The translations under genes were made by a program, and so were the position numbers. Below are positions 17,480 to 26,097 of a stretch of 64,000 nt of DNA, piece by piece. The stretch's first letter is position 1; each line of letters starts with the position of its first letter. This DNA comes from Hyphomicrobiaceae bacterium (GTDB lineage: Bacteria > Pseudomonadota > Alphaproteobacteria > Rhizobiales > Hyphomicrobiaceae), in the NCBI GenBank assembly GCA_020442165.1, contig JAGRKV010000088.1, forward strand, positions 1-64,000, read 5' to 3'. The notes under the pieces are model-generated. The model did no database searches, was not told the DNA's origin, and saw only the letters and a program-made list of their open reading frames with translations.

Positions 17480-17680
17480 CTAGATGTCCTGGTCGCTCGC
17501 CGCCCCGCACTTCCACTTCACGATGCGCCATCCGGGATGCTCGCTTGCCCACTTGCTGAAATGAGGCGGCGCATTGAAGAGGCACTTGCGCGCATCGACA
17601 TCCATCATCAGCGGGATCTTGTAGTCCTTGCAGACGCCGGGGTCTGAGATCAGGCAGGCGGAAATGATGATGGCAATCAT
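17480..17680 (-). CDS. Small secreted Cys-containing protein
   Basis: ATG at 17680 gives 66 residues; upstream in-frame starts lack a ribosome site. A short hydrophobic start (MIAIIISACLISDPGVC) is followed by KDYKIPLMMDVDARKCLFNA, PHFSKWASEHPGW and KWKC. Similar short proteins with the CLISDPxxC and PHFxxWxxEHPGW pattern occur in other Hyphomicrobiales, as far as I recall, with no known function. It follows the pentapeptide gene direction but is separated from fhcC by about 180 bases. Confidence 0.5.
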   Translation of the reverse strand: MIAIIISACLISDPGVCKDYKIPLMMDVDARKCLFNAPPHFSKWASEHPGWRIVKWKCGAASDQDI

Positions 17681-17858
17681 GCTGCGTCCGATCGGAGTTG
17701 AGGCAAGGCCCCAAATCCTACACGAGAAATCGGATTTAGCGTTCACGAATGTGTGAGGCGGCCTATGGCTGAGCAGCAGGATGCGCGGTCCGAAATGGCG
17801 CAAATGGGATGGCTCCACCGGCGCCAATCGCGGCAGACAGCTCGGATTTCCAACGCCT

Positions 17859-18668
17859 TCAGCTTGTCAGCAGCAGCTCGCCCTTGCCGAAGATCGACAG
17901 ATCGCCGGAGTACTTGCGCACTTTCGCCGGAAGCGGCGGCGGCGAAAGCTCACCCAGGCGCTGGGCAGTATCGCGCGACAAGATACGCAGGATCGTCAGG
18001 TCGTGCATGCCGCCATCGCCGAAGGTGGAAATCATCCGCGAGACCGATGGCGCGATCAGCGTGCCGCGCCGCATCTGCAACCCGGGCTCGTCGCCGAAAC
18101 CTTTGGTGGTCCATAGCGTGCCGCCCATCAAGCGCGTGCCAGCCCACTTCCCGAACATGCCGCGCGCGATGATGGTGCCGCGGCGCATGCGATCGCCAGC
18201 GCGTTCGCCGATGTCGCCATCGACAACGATCGTACCGCCCTGCATGCCATATTGTTCGCCAGGACGCAGGCCGCCAACGAGATCGCCCGCCGAACCTTTT
18301 ACGTGCACGACGCCGCCCTTCATCGCCGCGCCGAGCCCAAGGCCGACATTGCCGCCGATTTCAAGCCTGCCACCCTTCATCTGTGCGGCGGCGAAGACGC
18401 CGACCTCTTCCGTGACGACGAGCGTACCCGCATCAAGCTTCGCGCCGACGAAGTCGAAGCGATCCGAGCCACCGGAAATCCGCAGCGTGTCGCCCGCGGC
18501 GCCGGCAACCGTGAACACATCGCCAACTGTCACATGAGCCTTCGATGTGCCGATGCCGATCTTGGCGACATCACCTGCCGTCATGCCAGCCAAGGCAGAA
18601 GGCGTGAGCCCCGACAGGTCGAGGCGCTCGGCCGGCGCGGCCTTCAGCTTCAGCTCAAAGCCGCTCAT
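17859..18668 (-). CDS. fhcC: Formyltransferase/hydrolase complex subunit C
   Basis: Homologue of formylmethanofuran dehydrogenase subunit C (FwdC). The 269-residue protein is mostly a beta-helix made of G-rich repeats (VGLGLGAAMKGGVVHVKGSA, RMRRGTIIARGMFG, GTRLMGGTLWTTKG) after an N-terminal domain. In the bacterial FhcABCD complex, subunit C is structural and binds FhcD. It is the last gene of fhcBADC, and its ATG overlaps the fhcD stop (ATGA). It acts in the cytoplasm, where formyl-H4MPT is converted to formate. Confidence 0.95.
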   Translation of the reverse strand: MSGFELKLKAAPAERLDLSGLTPSALAGMTAGDVAKIGIGTSKAHVTVGDVFTVAGAAGDTLRISGGSDRFDFVGAKLDAGTLVVTEEVGVFAAAQMKGGRLEIGGNVGLGLGAAMKGGVVHVKGSAGDLVGGLRPGEQYGMQGGTIVVDGDIGERAGDRMRRGTIIARGMFGKWAGTRLMGGTLWTTKGFGDEPGLQMRRGTLIAPSVSRMISTFGDGGMHDLTILRILSRDTAQRLGELSPPPLPAKVRKYSGDLSIFGKGELLLTS

Positions 18669-19582
18669 GGCAACAGATCCTTCAGGTGATAGTGGTGCTG
18701 ACCCAGGTTGCCGCCATAGTTGCCGGCGGTGATGCGCGTGACGCCCTTGGCCGCGCCGCCGCCAGTGATCGACGTGATGCCCGCGCGCATGGCGTCCGCG
18801 ACGGATTTCGAGGTCAGGCCATCGATGACGATCTCCAGAACCGCGAGCGTATCGGGCGACAATTCGGATTTGACCGCGCCGCGCAGCGTCGGACAGAAGG
18901 CATCGTTGGTGGACGCAATGACGCCCTTGTATTTGGAACCGACCTTGGAGCCCGAGCGCACGATGCCGCCAGGAAATGGCGTGATGACATCGTCGATCTT
19001 TGCCATCGCCGCGACCGCGTCTTCGCAGACTTCGAGCAGGCCTACGCGATCCTTGCCCAATACCAGCAAGTTGCCGCCACCGACCGCCTCTGTGGTGACG
19101 CCGACGGTGTCTTCGGCAATGAACTCGCCATCCATCACAGGCACGCGCCAGAAGCGGCGGGCGCCGAGCTTCTTGGCCGTCTGCCAGCCGTCGCCGAAGT
19201 AGCGGAAGCCCGTCGAAAGCTTGATCTTGTCCTTGGCCTCAAGCCCGTTGTAGCAGGCGGAGCCCGGGCTCGTCAGAACGCACTGGCCAACGCGATTCTT
19301 GAGCTGTCCGGCCACCATGTCAGGCGAGAACGAGAAGATAAGGCACCTGACGCCCGGTCGGCCATCAGGTGTCTCGTCCGGGCTCAGTTCGCGGTCGATG
19401 CCGCATTCCGCGCCGCAGCCGATCACCGATGTGCCGAACCCTGTCATGGTGACGGCCGACTGCATTGCCCATTTGGCGCTGTCGGCTGTGATGATGATCG
19501 CGGTGCCCGTCATGCCGAACGCTTCCGCGAACGTGTCGTCGATCGAGACGCCGTTGATGTTGGCTGCTTCCTTTGCCATCAC
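18665..19582 (-). CDS. fhcD: Formylmethanofuran:H4MPT formyltransferase, complex subunit D
   Basis: The 305-residue protein matches Ftr/FhcD: INGVSIDDTFAEAFGM at the start, SPDMVAGQLKNRVGQCVLTSP, and SKYKGVIASTNDAFCPTLRG. It moves the formyl group from formyl-H4MPT to methylofuran, which FhcA then hydrolyses to formate. Its ATG overlaps the fhcA stop by 4 bases, and its own stop overlaps the fhcC start, so the operon is translationally coupled. Length is as in the family. Confidence 0.96.
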   Translation of the reverse strand: MMAKEAANINGVSIDDTFAEAFGMTGTAIIITADSAKWAMQSAVTMTGFGTSVIGCGAECGIDRELSPDETPDGRPGVRCLIFSFSPDMVAGQLKNRVGQCVLTSPGSACYNGLEAKDKIKLSTGFRYFGDGWQTAKKLGARRFWRVPVMDGEFIAEDTVGVTTEAVGGGNLLVLGKDRVGLLEVCEDAVAAMAKIDDVITPFPGGIVRSGSKVGSKYKGVIASTNDAFCPTLRGAVKSELSPDTLAVLEIVIDGLTSKSVADAMRAGITSITGGGAAKGVTRITAGNYGGNLGQHHYHLKDLLP

Positions 19583-21240
19583 ACACGCGCTCCCGTCGGC
19601 TGCACGACAATGCTGCCCCTGTCGAAATCTATGATCTCGTCATCGTGGAGCTTGAAGTTGTCGAAGCTGATCGTGTGATAGCGCGTGAAATAGTCACGCA
19701 GCGATTTCTCGATGCCCTTGTCGTAATCGGGCCGCGCAACATGGGTTGCTCCCTGCACGACCTTGACGATTTTGCCATCGCGCACGATCAGCTCGCCGTT
19801 CTTGAAAACATATTCAGGCGTCGTGAACATCGCTTCCCGGTCGGCATTATCCTTGTAGATGGTGATGTCGCCCCACGCGCCGGGCGCCAGATGCCCGCGA
19901 TCGGCAAGACCCAGGCTGCGCGCTGGACCTGCTCGCGTCATGATCGCGATTTCATAAAGCGAATACTCGCGGTCCAGTGACGCGAGGATCGAAGCCTTCT
20001 GCGCGTCGGGATGGATCTTCTGCATCATGTCGGCACGGAAGCCCTTGTCCATGAGCAGCCGGATGAGGTGAGGGTAGGTGGTGAATGGCGCGCCGTTGGG
20101 GTGATCGGTCGTCAGGAACACGCGCCAGGGATCGTCGACGAGCAGGAAGATCTCCAGGCCGATCGCCCATTGCAGCGCGTTGACGAAACTCTTGTCCTTG
20201 TACTTCATCGGAACGACGCCGCAGCCCGCATCGCACTCGATGTCCATCATCACCCATTTCTTCGGATGCGCGGACTTTGCGTTTCCGTACTGGCGCATGG
20301 AATCGCCCGATGCGGTGCAGGTCTGGCCGAACAGGATCTGTCCGACGTCGATCGACACGTTGCCGTGCTGGTTGACGAGTTCGGCCACCTGTGCGGCACC
20401 TGAGGAGAACTTCTGGTCGCCCTCGGTGCCATAGGAATGGAACTGGATGTGGGTGAGGTGGACAGGCAGCCCTTCCATCGCGCGGATGGTGGCAAGCGTG
20501 GTGTCGACATTGCCCGGCACGCCGAGATTGCAGCCATGGACGTGCAGAGGATGCACGACGCCGAGTTCCTTCAAACCGCGCGCCAGCGTGCGCAGGATGT
20601 CGCGCGGGCTGACCCCGTAATGCGCGTGGGCTTCGTCGAGGTCGAGCTTGCGCTGGTTGAATTTGAACGCCGAAATGCCGCCCGGATTGACGACCTTGAC
20701 GGCAATTGCCTGGCTCGCATGCATGGTCCAGGCGATATAGTCCTTGATCGCCTCGAAGTCCTGCCGCGCCGCCATCTGGCGCAGCAGGAAGTCGTCTGAC
20801 CCGAGCATCGCGAAGGCGCCCTTGTCGATCATCGGCGTGTCGCCCATTTCCATGTGGGCCTGGCGCGCATTGGCCGGCAGCATGGCGGGTTCGAAGCCGG
20901 CGGTATACCCCATCTCGGCATAGCGGTAGCCGGCAGCCAGCGTCGATGGCACGGCAAATCCCGTCCCCGACCGCGTGAGCGCGGTGCGATGCACCTCGTG
21001 TCCGCGATGATCCTCCGGCAGCATCATGCGCCCGATCGTCATCTTGCCGCCGCCGATGTGCGTGTGCGGGTCGATCGCGCCAGCCATCACGACGCGGCCT
21101 GAGACATCGTATTCCGCGTCAACCTTTGCGGACGGGTCAGCGGCCACGATCCGGCCGTCGCGCACATGGATGTCGCGGACTTCGCCGTCAACACCGTTGG
21201 CCGGGTCGTAGACGCGACCGCCTTTGAGCTTGATGAGCAT
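19579..21240 (-). CDS. fhcA: Formylmethanofuran hydrolase subunit A (amidohydrolase)
   Basis: The 553-residue protein is an amidohydrolase of the FwdA/FmdA family: IDPHTHIGGGKM near residue 57 has the His-x-His metal pair, with HPLHVHGCNLG, HLTHIQFHSYG and DHPNGAPFTTYP later. It hydrolyses formylmethylofuran to formate and methylofuran at a two-metal centre. It lies 18 bases after fhcB. In bacteria this complex releases formate and is not redox active. Confidence 0.96.
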   Translation of the reverse strand: MLIKLKGGRVYDPANGVDGEVRDIHVRDGRIVAADPSAKVDAEYDVSGRVVMAGAIDPHTHIGGGKMTIGRMMLPEDHRGHEVHRTALTRSGTGFAVPSTLAAGYRYAEMGYTAGFEPAMLPANARQAHMEMGDTPMIDKGAFAMLGSDDFLLRQMAARQDFEAIKDYIAWTMHASQAIAVKVVNPGGISAFKFNQRKLDLDEAHAHYGVSPRDILRTLARGLKELGVVHPLHVHGCNLGVPGNVDTTLATIRAMEGLPVHLTHIQFHSYGTEGDQKFSSGAAQVAELVNQHGNVSIDVGQILFGQTCTASGDSMRQYGNAKSAHPKKWVMMDIECDAGCGVVPMKYKDKSFVNALQWAIGLEIFLLVDDPWRVFLTTDHPNGAPFTTYPHLIRLLMDKGFRADMMQKIHPDAQKASILASLDREYSLYEIAIMTRAGPARSLGLADRGHLAPGAWGDITIYKDNADREAMFTTPEYVFKNGELIVRDGKIVKVVQGATHVARPDYDKGIEKSLRDYFTRYHTISFDNFKLHDDEIIDFDRGSIVVQPTGARV

Positions 21241-21258
21241 GCCAGTCGTTTCCGGTTC

Positions 21259-22575
21259 TCAGGTCCGCTGCAGCGCGGCTTCTATGTTCAATGCGACTTC
21301 GGTAAGACGCGGCAGCGGCGTTGACCTCAGGCGCTTCAGGGGAAGGGAGACCACGCTGTCGCAGCGTACCAGCCGCCCGCCGTGATCGAGCCCTGGTGTG
21401 CCGACGGGAATGAACACGTCAGGCGCGCGTGCAAGCTTGATGTTGGGCGAACCGATCACGATCATGGGCAAATCGGTCTCAGGCGGCGCCACCGGCACCG
21501 GCCCGAAGCTGGAGATCCACACCAGCAGGTCGCCCTCGCCAGCCTTAAGCATACGCGCCACGTCGTGGCGGTAGGGATCGTAATCGGGAGCACCGCTGGC
21601 AAACGACACGCGTAGCGGGAAGCCTGTCTGCCACGAGCAGACCGAAGCGGCACTCTGCGCACCGTCGTTTCCGCTCAACGAGAGCCCCACGAAACGGGTC
21701 GTCTTGTTCATGTCGCGGACGATGTCGGACACCATCTGTACGGCAAGGTCGGCATCGGCGAAGGTGAGTGCATGCGGCGCCCAGACCGCGACGCCATAGC
21801 TTGCCGCCTTCATCCGCCCTGCCAGATCGGTGAGTGTCGCGGCCGGGATGCCTGCAGGCGGCGGAGCCGTATGCGGCACATCCTTCAAGACAGCCCGTAA
21901 GGCGCCAAGCAGGGGCGGGATCTCTTCCGCTTGGCACGCGATCTCGATCACATCGCCAATACGTCCACCCTTGACGCCAGACTTCGCGTTGCCACCGCAG
22001 CCGATGAGCACGACCGTCCGCTTGTCAGCATCACCATCGAACATCGCTTCAGCGGGCGAGGCGATCCGTTCAAAGAAGCGCGGATGTTCGGCCGCCAGAT
22101 CAACGCCGACGATAATCAGGAGATCGGCCCGGTTGCGCGTCTCCGTCAGCGTCGACATGAACCAGCCCTTGGTCTGCAACACACCCATGTTGCGCGACAT
22201 GGCGGCGCTGAGCGCGTGGTCGACGACGCCTCCGGCACGATCGGCGAGCGCGAGGACCGCGCGCATGCCTTCCACGTCTGTCCCAAGTCCGCCGATCAGC
22301 GGCTGTCGTGATTGATTGAGCCGGGCAGCGGCTTCCGCGATCGCCTCCGGCAATGTGGCGTCCTTGCCGCCGATCTGAGGAACGGCGCTTGGCACATCGT
22401 GCTCAAATCCGGCTTTGGCCTTTTCGCAGCCGTTCTTCGTGACGGTAAGCTTGCCGCCGTTGCTTGCCACTGAAAGGTCGTCGCAATGCAGTCCGCAGAA
22501 CGGACACGTCACGAAATCATGGTTAAGCTTGTCGGTATCAGCCAGCGTCGCGATGCCTTGTTGGGTGCCAGGCAT
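21259..22575 (-). CDS. fhcB: Formyltransferase/hydrolase complex subunit B
   Basis: ATG at 22575 (MPGTQQGIATLADTDK) follows GGGAGAA and is preferred over an in-frame start at 22683. The 438-residue protein is related to molybdopterin-containing FwdB/FmdB: FVTCPFCGLHCDDLSV at the N-terminus, GLGTDVEGMRAVLALADRAG, DLLIIVGVDLAAEHPRFFER. In bacterial Fhc complexes this subunit has lost dehydrogenase activity and is structural, as known from the Methylorubrum complex. It is the first gene of fhcBADC, and the promoter should lie in the 250-base gap to the divergent MxaD-like gene. Confidence 0.94.
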   Translation of the reverse strand: MPGTQQGIATLADTDKLNHDFVTCPFCGLHCDDLSVASNGGKLTVTKNGCEKAKAGFEHDVPSAVPQIGGKDATLPEAIAEAAARLNQSRQPLIGGLGTDVEGMRAVLALADRAGGVVDHALSAAMSRNMGVLQTKGWFMSTLTETRNRADLLIIVGVDLAAEHPRFFERIASPAEAMFDGDADKRTVVLIGCGGNAKSGVKGGRIGDVIEIACQAEEIPPLLGALRAVLKDVPHTAPPPAGIPAATLTDLAGRMKAASYGVAVWAPHALTFADADLAVQMVSDIVRDMNKTTRFVGLSLSGNDGAQSAASVCSWQTGFPLRVSFASGAPDYDPYRHDVARMLKAGEGDLLVWISSFGPVPVAPPETDLPMIVIGSPNIKLARAPDVFIPVGTPGLDHGGRLVRCDSVVSLPLKRLRSTPLPRLTEVALNIEAALQRT

Positions 22576-22825
22576 TCTTCTTGTTTCTCCCGATCCGTGG
22601 CGGGTTATGTCTCCCGAACCTTGGGCGACGACAAAAGCACGGGATGGAGCGAAGCACAACACTCCTTCCAACCGCGCCGGCAAGCCGTACTTTTAAATCC
22701 AATGTACCGCAACACAACGCCGTGAGCAGCCGCCGTCCTGATTTGCGCCACGGTTTCGAGGTGGCTATGGTCCCGGCACACCCGAACGCCCAACGTGGCA
22801 CTGCCCAGTCAGGAGGAACTGCAAG

Positions 22826-23368
22826 ATGATTCGAGCCTTGGCCGCGACTCTGGCCCTTTCAGCGTTGGCTCTTGCTATCGGCCCGCAATCCGCGGACGCA
22901 CATGGTCCCAGCCGTCAGAAGGTCATCAAGTCCGTCGAAATCAACGCGGCTCCAGACAAGGTCTGGAAGATCATCGGCAACTTCCAGGATATCGGCTGGC
23001 ACCCGGCGGTCGAGAAGACCGAAGGCACCGGCGGCAACGAGTCGGGTGCCAAGCGCACCATTACGCTGAAGGGTGGCGGTCAGATCCACGAGGCACTGAC
23101 GAAATACGACGCCGCTGCGCACTCGATGAGCTACGAGATCACCGAAGTCGACATGAAGGTTCTGCCGGTGAACAACTACTCCTCGACACTGTCTGTCGAA
23201 GGCGAGGGCGATAAGTCGGTGCTCAAGTGGAAGGGCGCCTTTTATCGCGGCTTCATGAACAACGATCCTCCGCCCGAATTGAACGACGAAGCTGCCGTGA
23301 AGGCCGTGACAGGCGTCTACGAAGGCGGCCTCGCGGCAGTGAAAAAGGCGGCTGAGGCCGGCGGCTAG
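22826..23368 (+). CDS. Exported SRPBCC protein, MxaD-like
   Basis: ATG at 22826 follows AGGAGGAA. The 180-residue protein has a signal peptide (MIRALAATLALSALALAIGP, cleavage near ADA-HG), then an SRPBCC/START-like domain: IKSVEINAAPDKVWKIIGNF, GWHPAVEKTEGTGGNESGAK, and a C-terminal helix with GVYEGGLAAVKKAAE. MxaD-type proteins act in the periplasm and help methanol dehydrogenase interact with its cytochrome; that role is inferred here. It begins a plus-strand run with the beta-propeller gene 5 bases downstream. Confidence 0.8.
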   Translation: MIRALAATLALSALALAIGPQSADAHGPSRQKVIKSVEINAAPDKVWKIIGNFQDIGWHPAVEKTEGTGGNESGAKRTITLKGGGQIHEALTKYDAAAHSMSYEITEVDMKVLPVNNYSSTLSVEGEGDKSVLKWKGAFYRGFMNNDPPPELNDEAAVKAVTGVYEGGLAAVKKAAEAGG

Positions 23369-23373
23369 GCCCC

Positions 23374-24510
23374 ATGCAGAACGGGCTGGTAAGACGGCGG
23401 CAGCGGTTGGTGGACCTCCGCCGCACCGGCGGCTGCCTTATCGGGCATCTTGGCGCCGCCACGGCGCTGCTCAGTTGTTGGGCGGTGGCATCGGCGGCTT
23501 TGGCTGCCGATGCCGGTGGTCCAGCACGACAGACAGCCGTTGAGACTTCCTCGCCTGACCGCGCAATGGCGGTAAAAAATCTTGCCTACACAACCAATCA
23601 GAATAGCGAGACCGTTTCGATCGTAGGTCTGGGCGGTAGAACGGCGCCGATGAGCGTGCTTGCTGAGATCAAGGTGCCAGGCAAACCCGCCGGCATCGCG
23701 CTCTCGCCAGACCGCAAGACAATCTATGTGACAGCGCCCGAAGCCAAGGAATTGGTTGTAATCGATGCGTCATCGCGCAAGATCCGAACCAGGATTCCTG
23801 CGGGGCAGGGGCCGCTTGGAATTGCCGTCAACCCGGTGACGGGTGCGATCCTGGTGGCTGACTGGTATGAGCACAAGCTCCGTGTGATCGACCCGGCAAC
23901 GCTGCAATTGACAGCGGAGGTGGCGACCGGCAAATCGCCATCCGGCATCGCCATCACCCGGGATGGAAAGCTGATCCTGACGGCCGACCGTGATAGCAAC
24001 CAGGTCAGCATCATCGATGCCGCGACCCTTCAGGTAACGGCGGCGGTCCCTGTCGGTGACCGCCCATTCGGCATCACGGTCGATGCCGCCGGCACGCGCG
24101 CCTATACGGCGAACGTGCGCTCTGATGACGTCAGTGTCGTCGACATCCCGTCAGCGAGGACCATCGCCACCTATAAGGTAGGGCGCCGTCCCTATGCCGT
24201 AGCGCTTGCCAGTGGCAAAGCCTTTGTCACGGATCAGTATGCAGGCACCGTGACCGTGGTCGACCTGTCATCCGGCAAGACCATAAAGTCGATCCCCGTG
24301 GGCGAACACCCCGAGGGCATCGAGGCCGACGCCAGCGGACGCCACCTTTATGTTGCCTGCTGGATGGAGAACACGCTGGAGCGGATCGACAGCACCACGC
24401 TCAAGGTTACTGGCAAGGTCGAAGTCGGCGACGGACCTCGTGCATTCGGAGCGTTTCTCGATGCCGCAGGCCAGGATGCCGCCCGGGCAAGCCCCAAGGA
24501 TGCGCACTGA
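23374..24510 (+). CDS. Exported YVTN/NHL beta-propeller protein
   Basis: A 378-residue protein with a hydrophobic export signal at about 20-45 (LIGHLGAATALLSCWAVASA) and then seven-bladed YVTN repeats: GKPAGIALSPDRKTIYVTAP, GPLGIAVNPVTGAILVADWY, SPSGIAITRDGKLILTADRD, and RPFGITVDAAGTRAYTANVR. Such propellers are common beside PQQ-dependent dehydrogenases and probably bind a partner in the periplasm. The gene follows the MxaD-like gene by 5 bases, so they are likely co-transcribed. The first ATG has a weak ribosome site. Confidence 0.8.
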   Translation: MQNGLVRRRQRLVDLRRTGGCLIGHLGAATALLSCWAVASAALAADAGGPARQTAVETSSPDRAMAVKNLAYTTNQNSETVSIVGLGGRTAPMSVLAEIKVPGKPAGIALSPDRKTIYVTAPEAKELVVIDASSRKIRTRIPAGQGPLGIAVNPVTGAILVADWYEHKLRVIDPATLQLTAEVATGKSPSGIAITRDGKLILTADRDSNQVSIIDAATLQVTAAVPVGDRPFGITVDAAGTRAYTANVRSDDVSVVDIPSARTIATYKVGRRPYAVALASGKAFVTDQYAGTVTVVDLSSGKTIKSIPVGEHPEGIEADASGRHLYVACWMENTLERIDSTTLKVTGKVEVGDGPRAFGAFLDAAGQDAARASPKDAH

Positions 24511-24729
24511 AGATCCGGGAGGCGTTGAAAATTGCCGCATCAACCCAGGCGCTTCACGCAGATTTGCGTTTGCCGCCGCATGCGGCAGGGCCATGGCCGT
24601 GTATAGACTATGTCTTGAAATTTCTAGTGATATCGGCCATCTCGCCGCTATGACGGGAAGATGTGCGGCGCATCAGGTCGCCGCACGCCCAACGACAAGG
24701 CCGGGCACACCGGCCCTCAAGGAGGAATA

Positions 24730-25437
24730 ATGTTGCCAAGACCGATCCGCGCCACCGTTGCCCTGGCGATGCTCGTTGCCCTGCCGTTCGCCGCCGCTAC
24801 CGCCGCCCCCGCCGAACCAGCACCCACAGCGATACTTTTCGACGCTCAGCACCTGGCAACCACCGCAAAGGGCGACAAGCTCGTCTACGATCTGACGCGC
24901 AAGGTCTCCGAACCCAAGATTCAGGGTGAGCCTTTCACCGACACCATCACCGTTGATATTGCGAACGCAGAGCCCAACGGCACGCGCGACGTCGTCGTCC
25001 ACGTCATGACCGGGGAGCGCGCCCGCCCGCCACAAGCGATTTCGGGAATGACGGGAAACCCGCTGCTCGTCGTCTTCCTTGACCGCGCGGTCAACAACCT
25101 GGCGATGCTGGCCGGCGGCAGCCGCCCGTTCCTGAAGAACAAGATCAAGTCGAGCTTCGTCCTTAATCCTGAAATCGCACCAGCCGAGATCACATACAAG
25201 GGCAACAAGGTAGCGGGTCACTGGATCAAGGTGACGCCGTTTGCTGGCGATCCCAATGCGCTCAAAATGATGGGCTACGACGGCATGTCGCTGGAGATCG
25301 TGGTGTCTGACAAGGTCCCCGGCCATTTCGTCAATCTGGCATCGCATTATGCCAGCCCCATGAAGGGTAGCCCGCGCCTTGATGAGACAATCACGCTGGA
25401 AGGCGTTGGTGAGATCAGCCAGAAGGGGGGCAAATGA
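24730..25437 (+). CDS. Exported protein of unknown function, first of a coupled pair
   Basis: ATG at 24730 follows AAGGAGGAATA, a strong ribosome site, and starts a signal peptide (MLPRPIRATVALAMLVALPF, cleavage near ATA-AP). The 235-residue product contains LVYDLTRKVSEPKIQGEPFT, DTITVDIANAEPNGTRDVVV and NLAMLAGGSRPFLKNKIKSS; no known domain is recognised, but the pattern looks like an all-beta periplasmic protein. Its stop overlaps the next gene start by 4 bases. The position between the beta-propeller and the quinoprotein relay genes suggests a role in periplasmic methanol oxidation. Confidence 0.7.
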   Translation: MLPRPIRATVALAMLVALPFAAATAAPAEPAPTAILFDAQHLATTAKGDKLVYDLTRKVSEPKIQGEPFTDTITVDIANAEPNGTRDVVVHVMTGERARPPQAISGMTGNPLLVVFLDRAVNNLAMLAGGSRPFLKNKIKSSFVLNPEIAPAEITYKGNKVAGHWIKVTPFAGDPNALKMMGYDGMSLEIVVSDKVPGHFVNLASHYASPMKGSPRLDETITLEGVGEISQKGGK

Positions 25438-25787
25438 AACCCCGCGCGATAGCAGTGGGCTGCGCACTCGCACTTGCGCTTTCGCCCGCCGCGGCCCAGT
25501 CGGCCGAATTGCCGTTGAACGACTACCCGACCTCGGCGCGGGCGGACTATGTGTTCGCGTGCATGCAGGTCAACGGCCAAACCCGCGAAAATCTGCTCAA
25601 GTGCTCCTGCTCGATCGACATCATCGCCGAGCTTCTACCCTATGCCGATTACGAGGAGGCCGAAACGATCATGTCGGTCGTCCAGAAGGGCGGAGAGAGC
25701 GTATCGGTCTTCCACTCGCCGATGTTTGAAGAAAAGATAAAGAAGCTTAGGCGCGCGCAGGTGGAAGGCGAACTGCGGTGCTTCTGA
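25434..25787 (+). CDS. Small exported Cys-rich protein, second of a coupled pair
   Basis: ATG at 25434 overlaps the previous stop and follows AAGGGGGG. The 117-residue protein has a signal peptide (MKPRAIAVGCALALALSPAA, cleavage near AQS-AE) and four cysteines in the mature part: FACMQVNG, LLKCSCSIDII and a C-terminal LRCF. The spacing suggests two disulfides in a helical protein. Function is not known; proteins with this CSCSID pattern appear next to PQQ-dependent dehydrogenase genes in other methylotrophs as far as I recall. A repeat with a strong hairpin follows. Confidence 0.7.
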   Translation: MKPRAIAVGCALALALSPAAAQSAELPLNDYPTSARADYVFACMQVNGQTRENLLKCSCSIDIIAELLPYADYEEAETIMSVVQKGGESVSVFHSPMFEEKIKKLRRAQVEGELRCF

Positions 25788-25890
25788 GCGATTGACGATC
25801 ACCGGGCATAAAACTCACGCGCACGTCTGCCGTCACACGAGGCCACGTCGTGCAAAACAAGCCATATCTCGCAAAAGTAGAGCGCCGCCC

Positions 25891-26040
25891 TTGGAGCGGT
25901 TCCGGCTAAAGCGGAACGCTAAGGCCGCGACTGCGGCCCGGCGCCTTGCTCCGCCCCACAGAGCAGCCCGAGCGATAGCGAGGGTTAGCTGCGTGAGCGA
26001 ACAAATCTGGATCGTTTCAACTCAAGTCTGAAACGATCTA
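25891..26040. repeat. 150-base dispersed repeat, copy 1
   Basis: It matches 33211-33360 base for base in register over 150 positions with scattered differences; the last 90 bases are nearly identical (AGCCCGAGCGATAGCGAGG, then ATCTGGATCGTTTCA and GTCTGAAACGATCTA). It ends in a perfect 10-base inverted repeat. Both copies lie between convergent genes. Confidence 0.75.
26010..26038. terminator. Perfect 10-base hairpin at the end of repeat copy 1
   Basis: GATCGTTTCA (26010-26019) pairs with TGAAACGATC (26029-26038), loop 9 bases. It lies between convergent transcription units and can act in both directions; there is no long T-run, so termination strength is uncertain. Confidence 0.5.
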
Positions 26041-26097
26041 GCAGGACGGCGCTATCGTTGAACCCGGGTTCGCCTGTTCGACTTTCACCCGAGGCGA

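Noticed and set aside
18686..19678. 330-codon plus-strand frame across fhcD
   Set aside because: Antisense shadow of fhcD and the end of fhcA.
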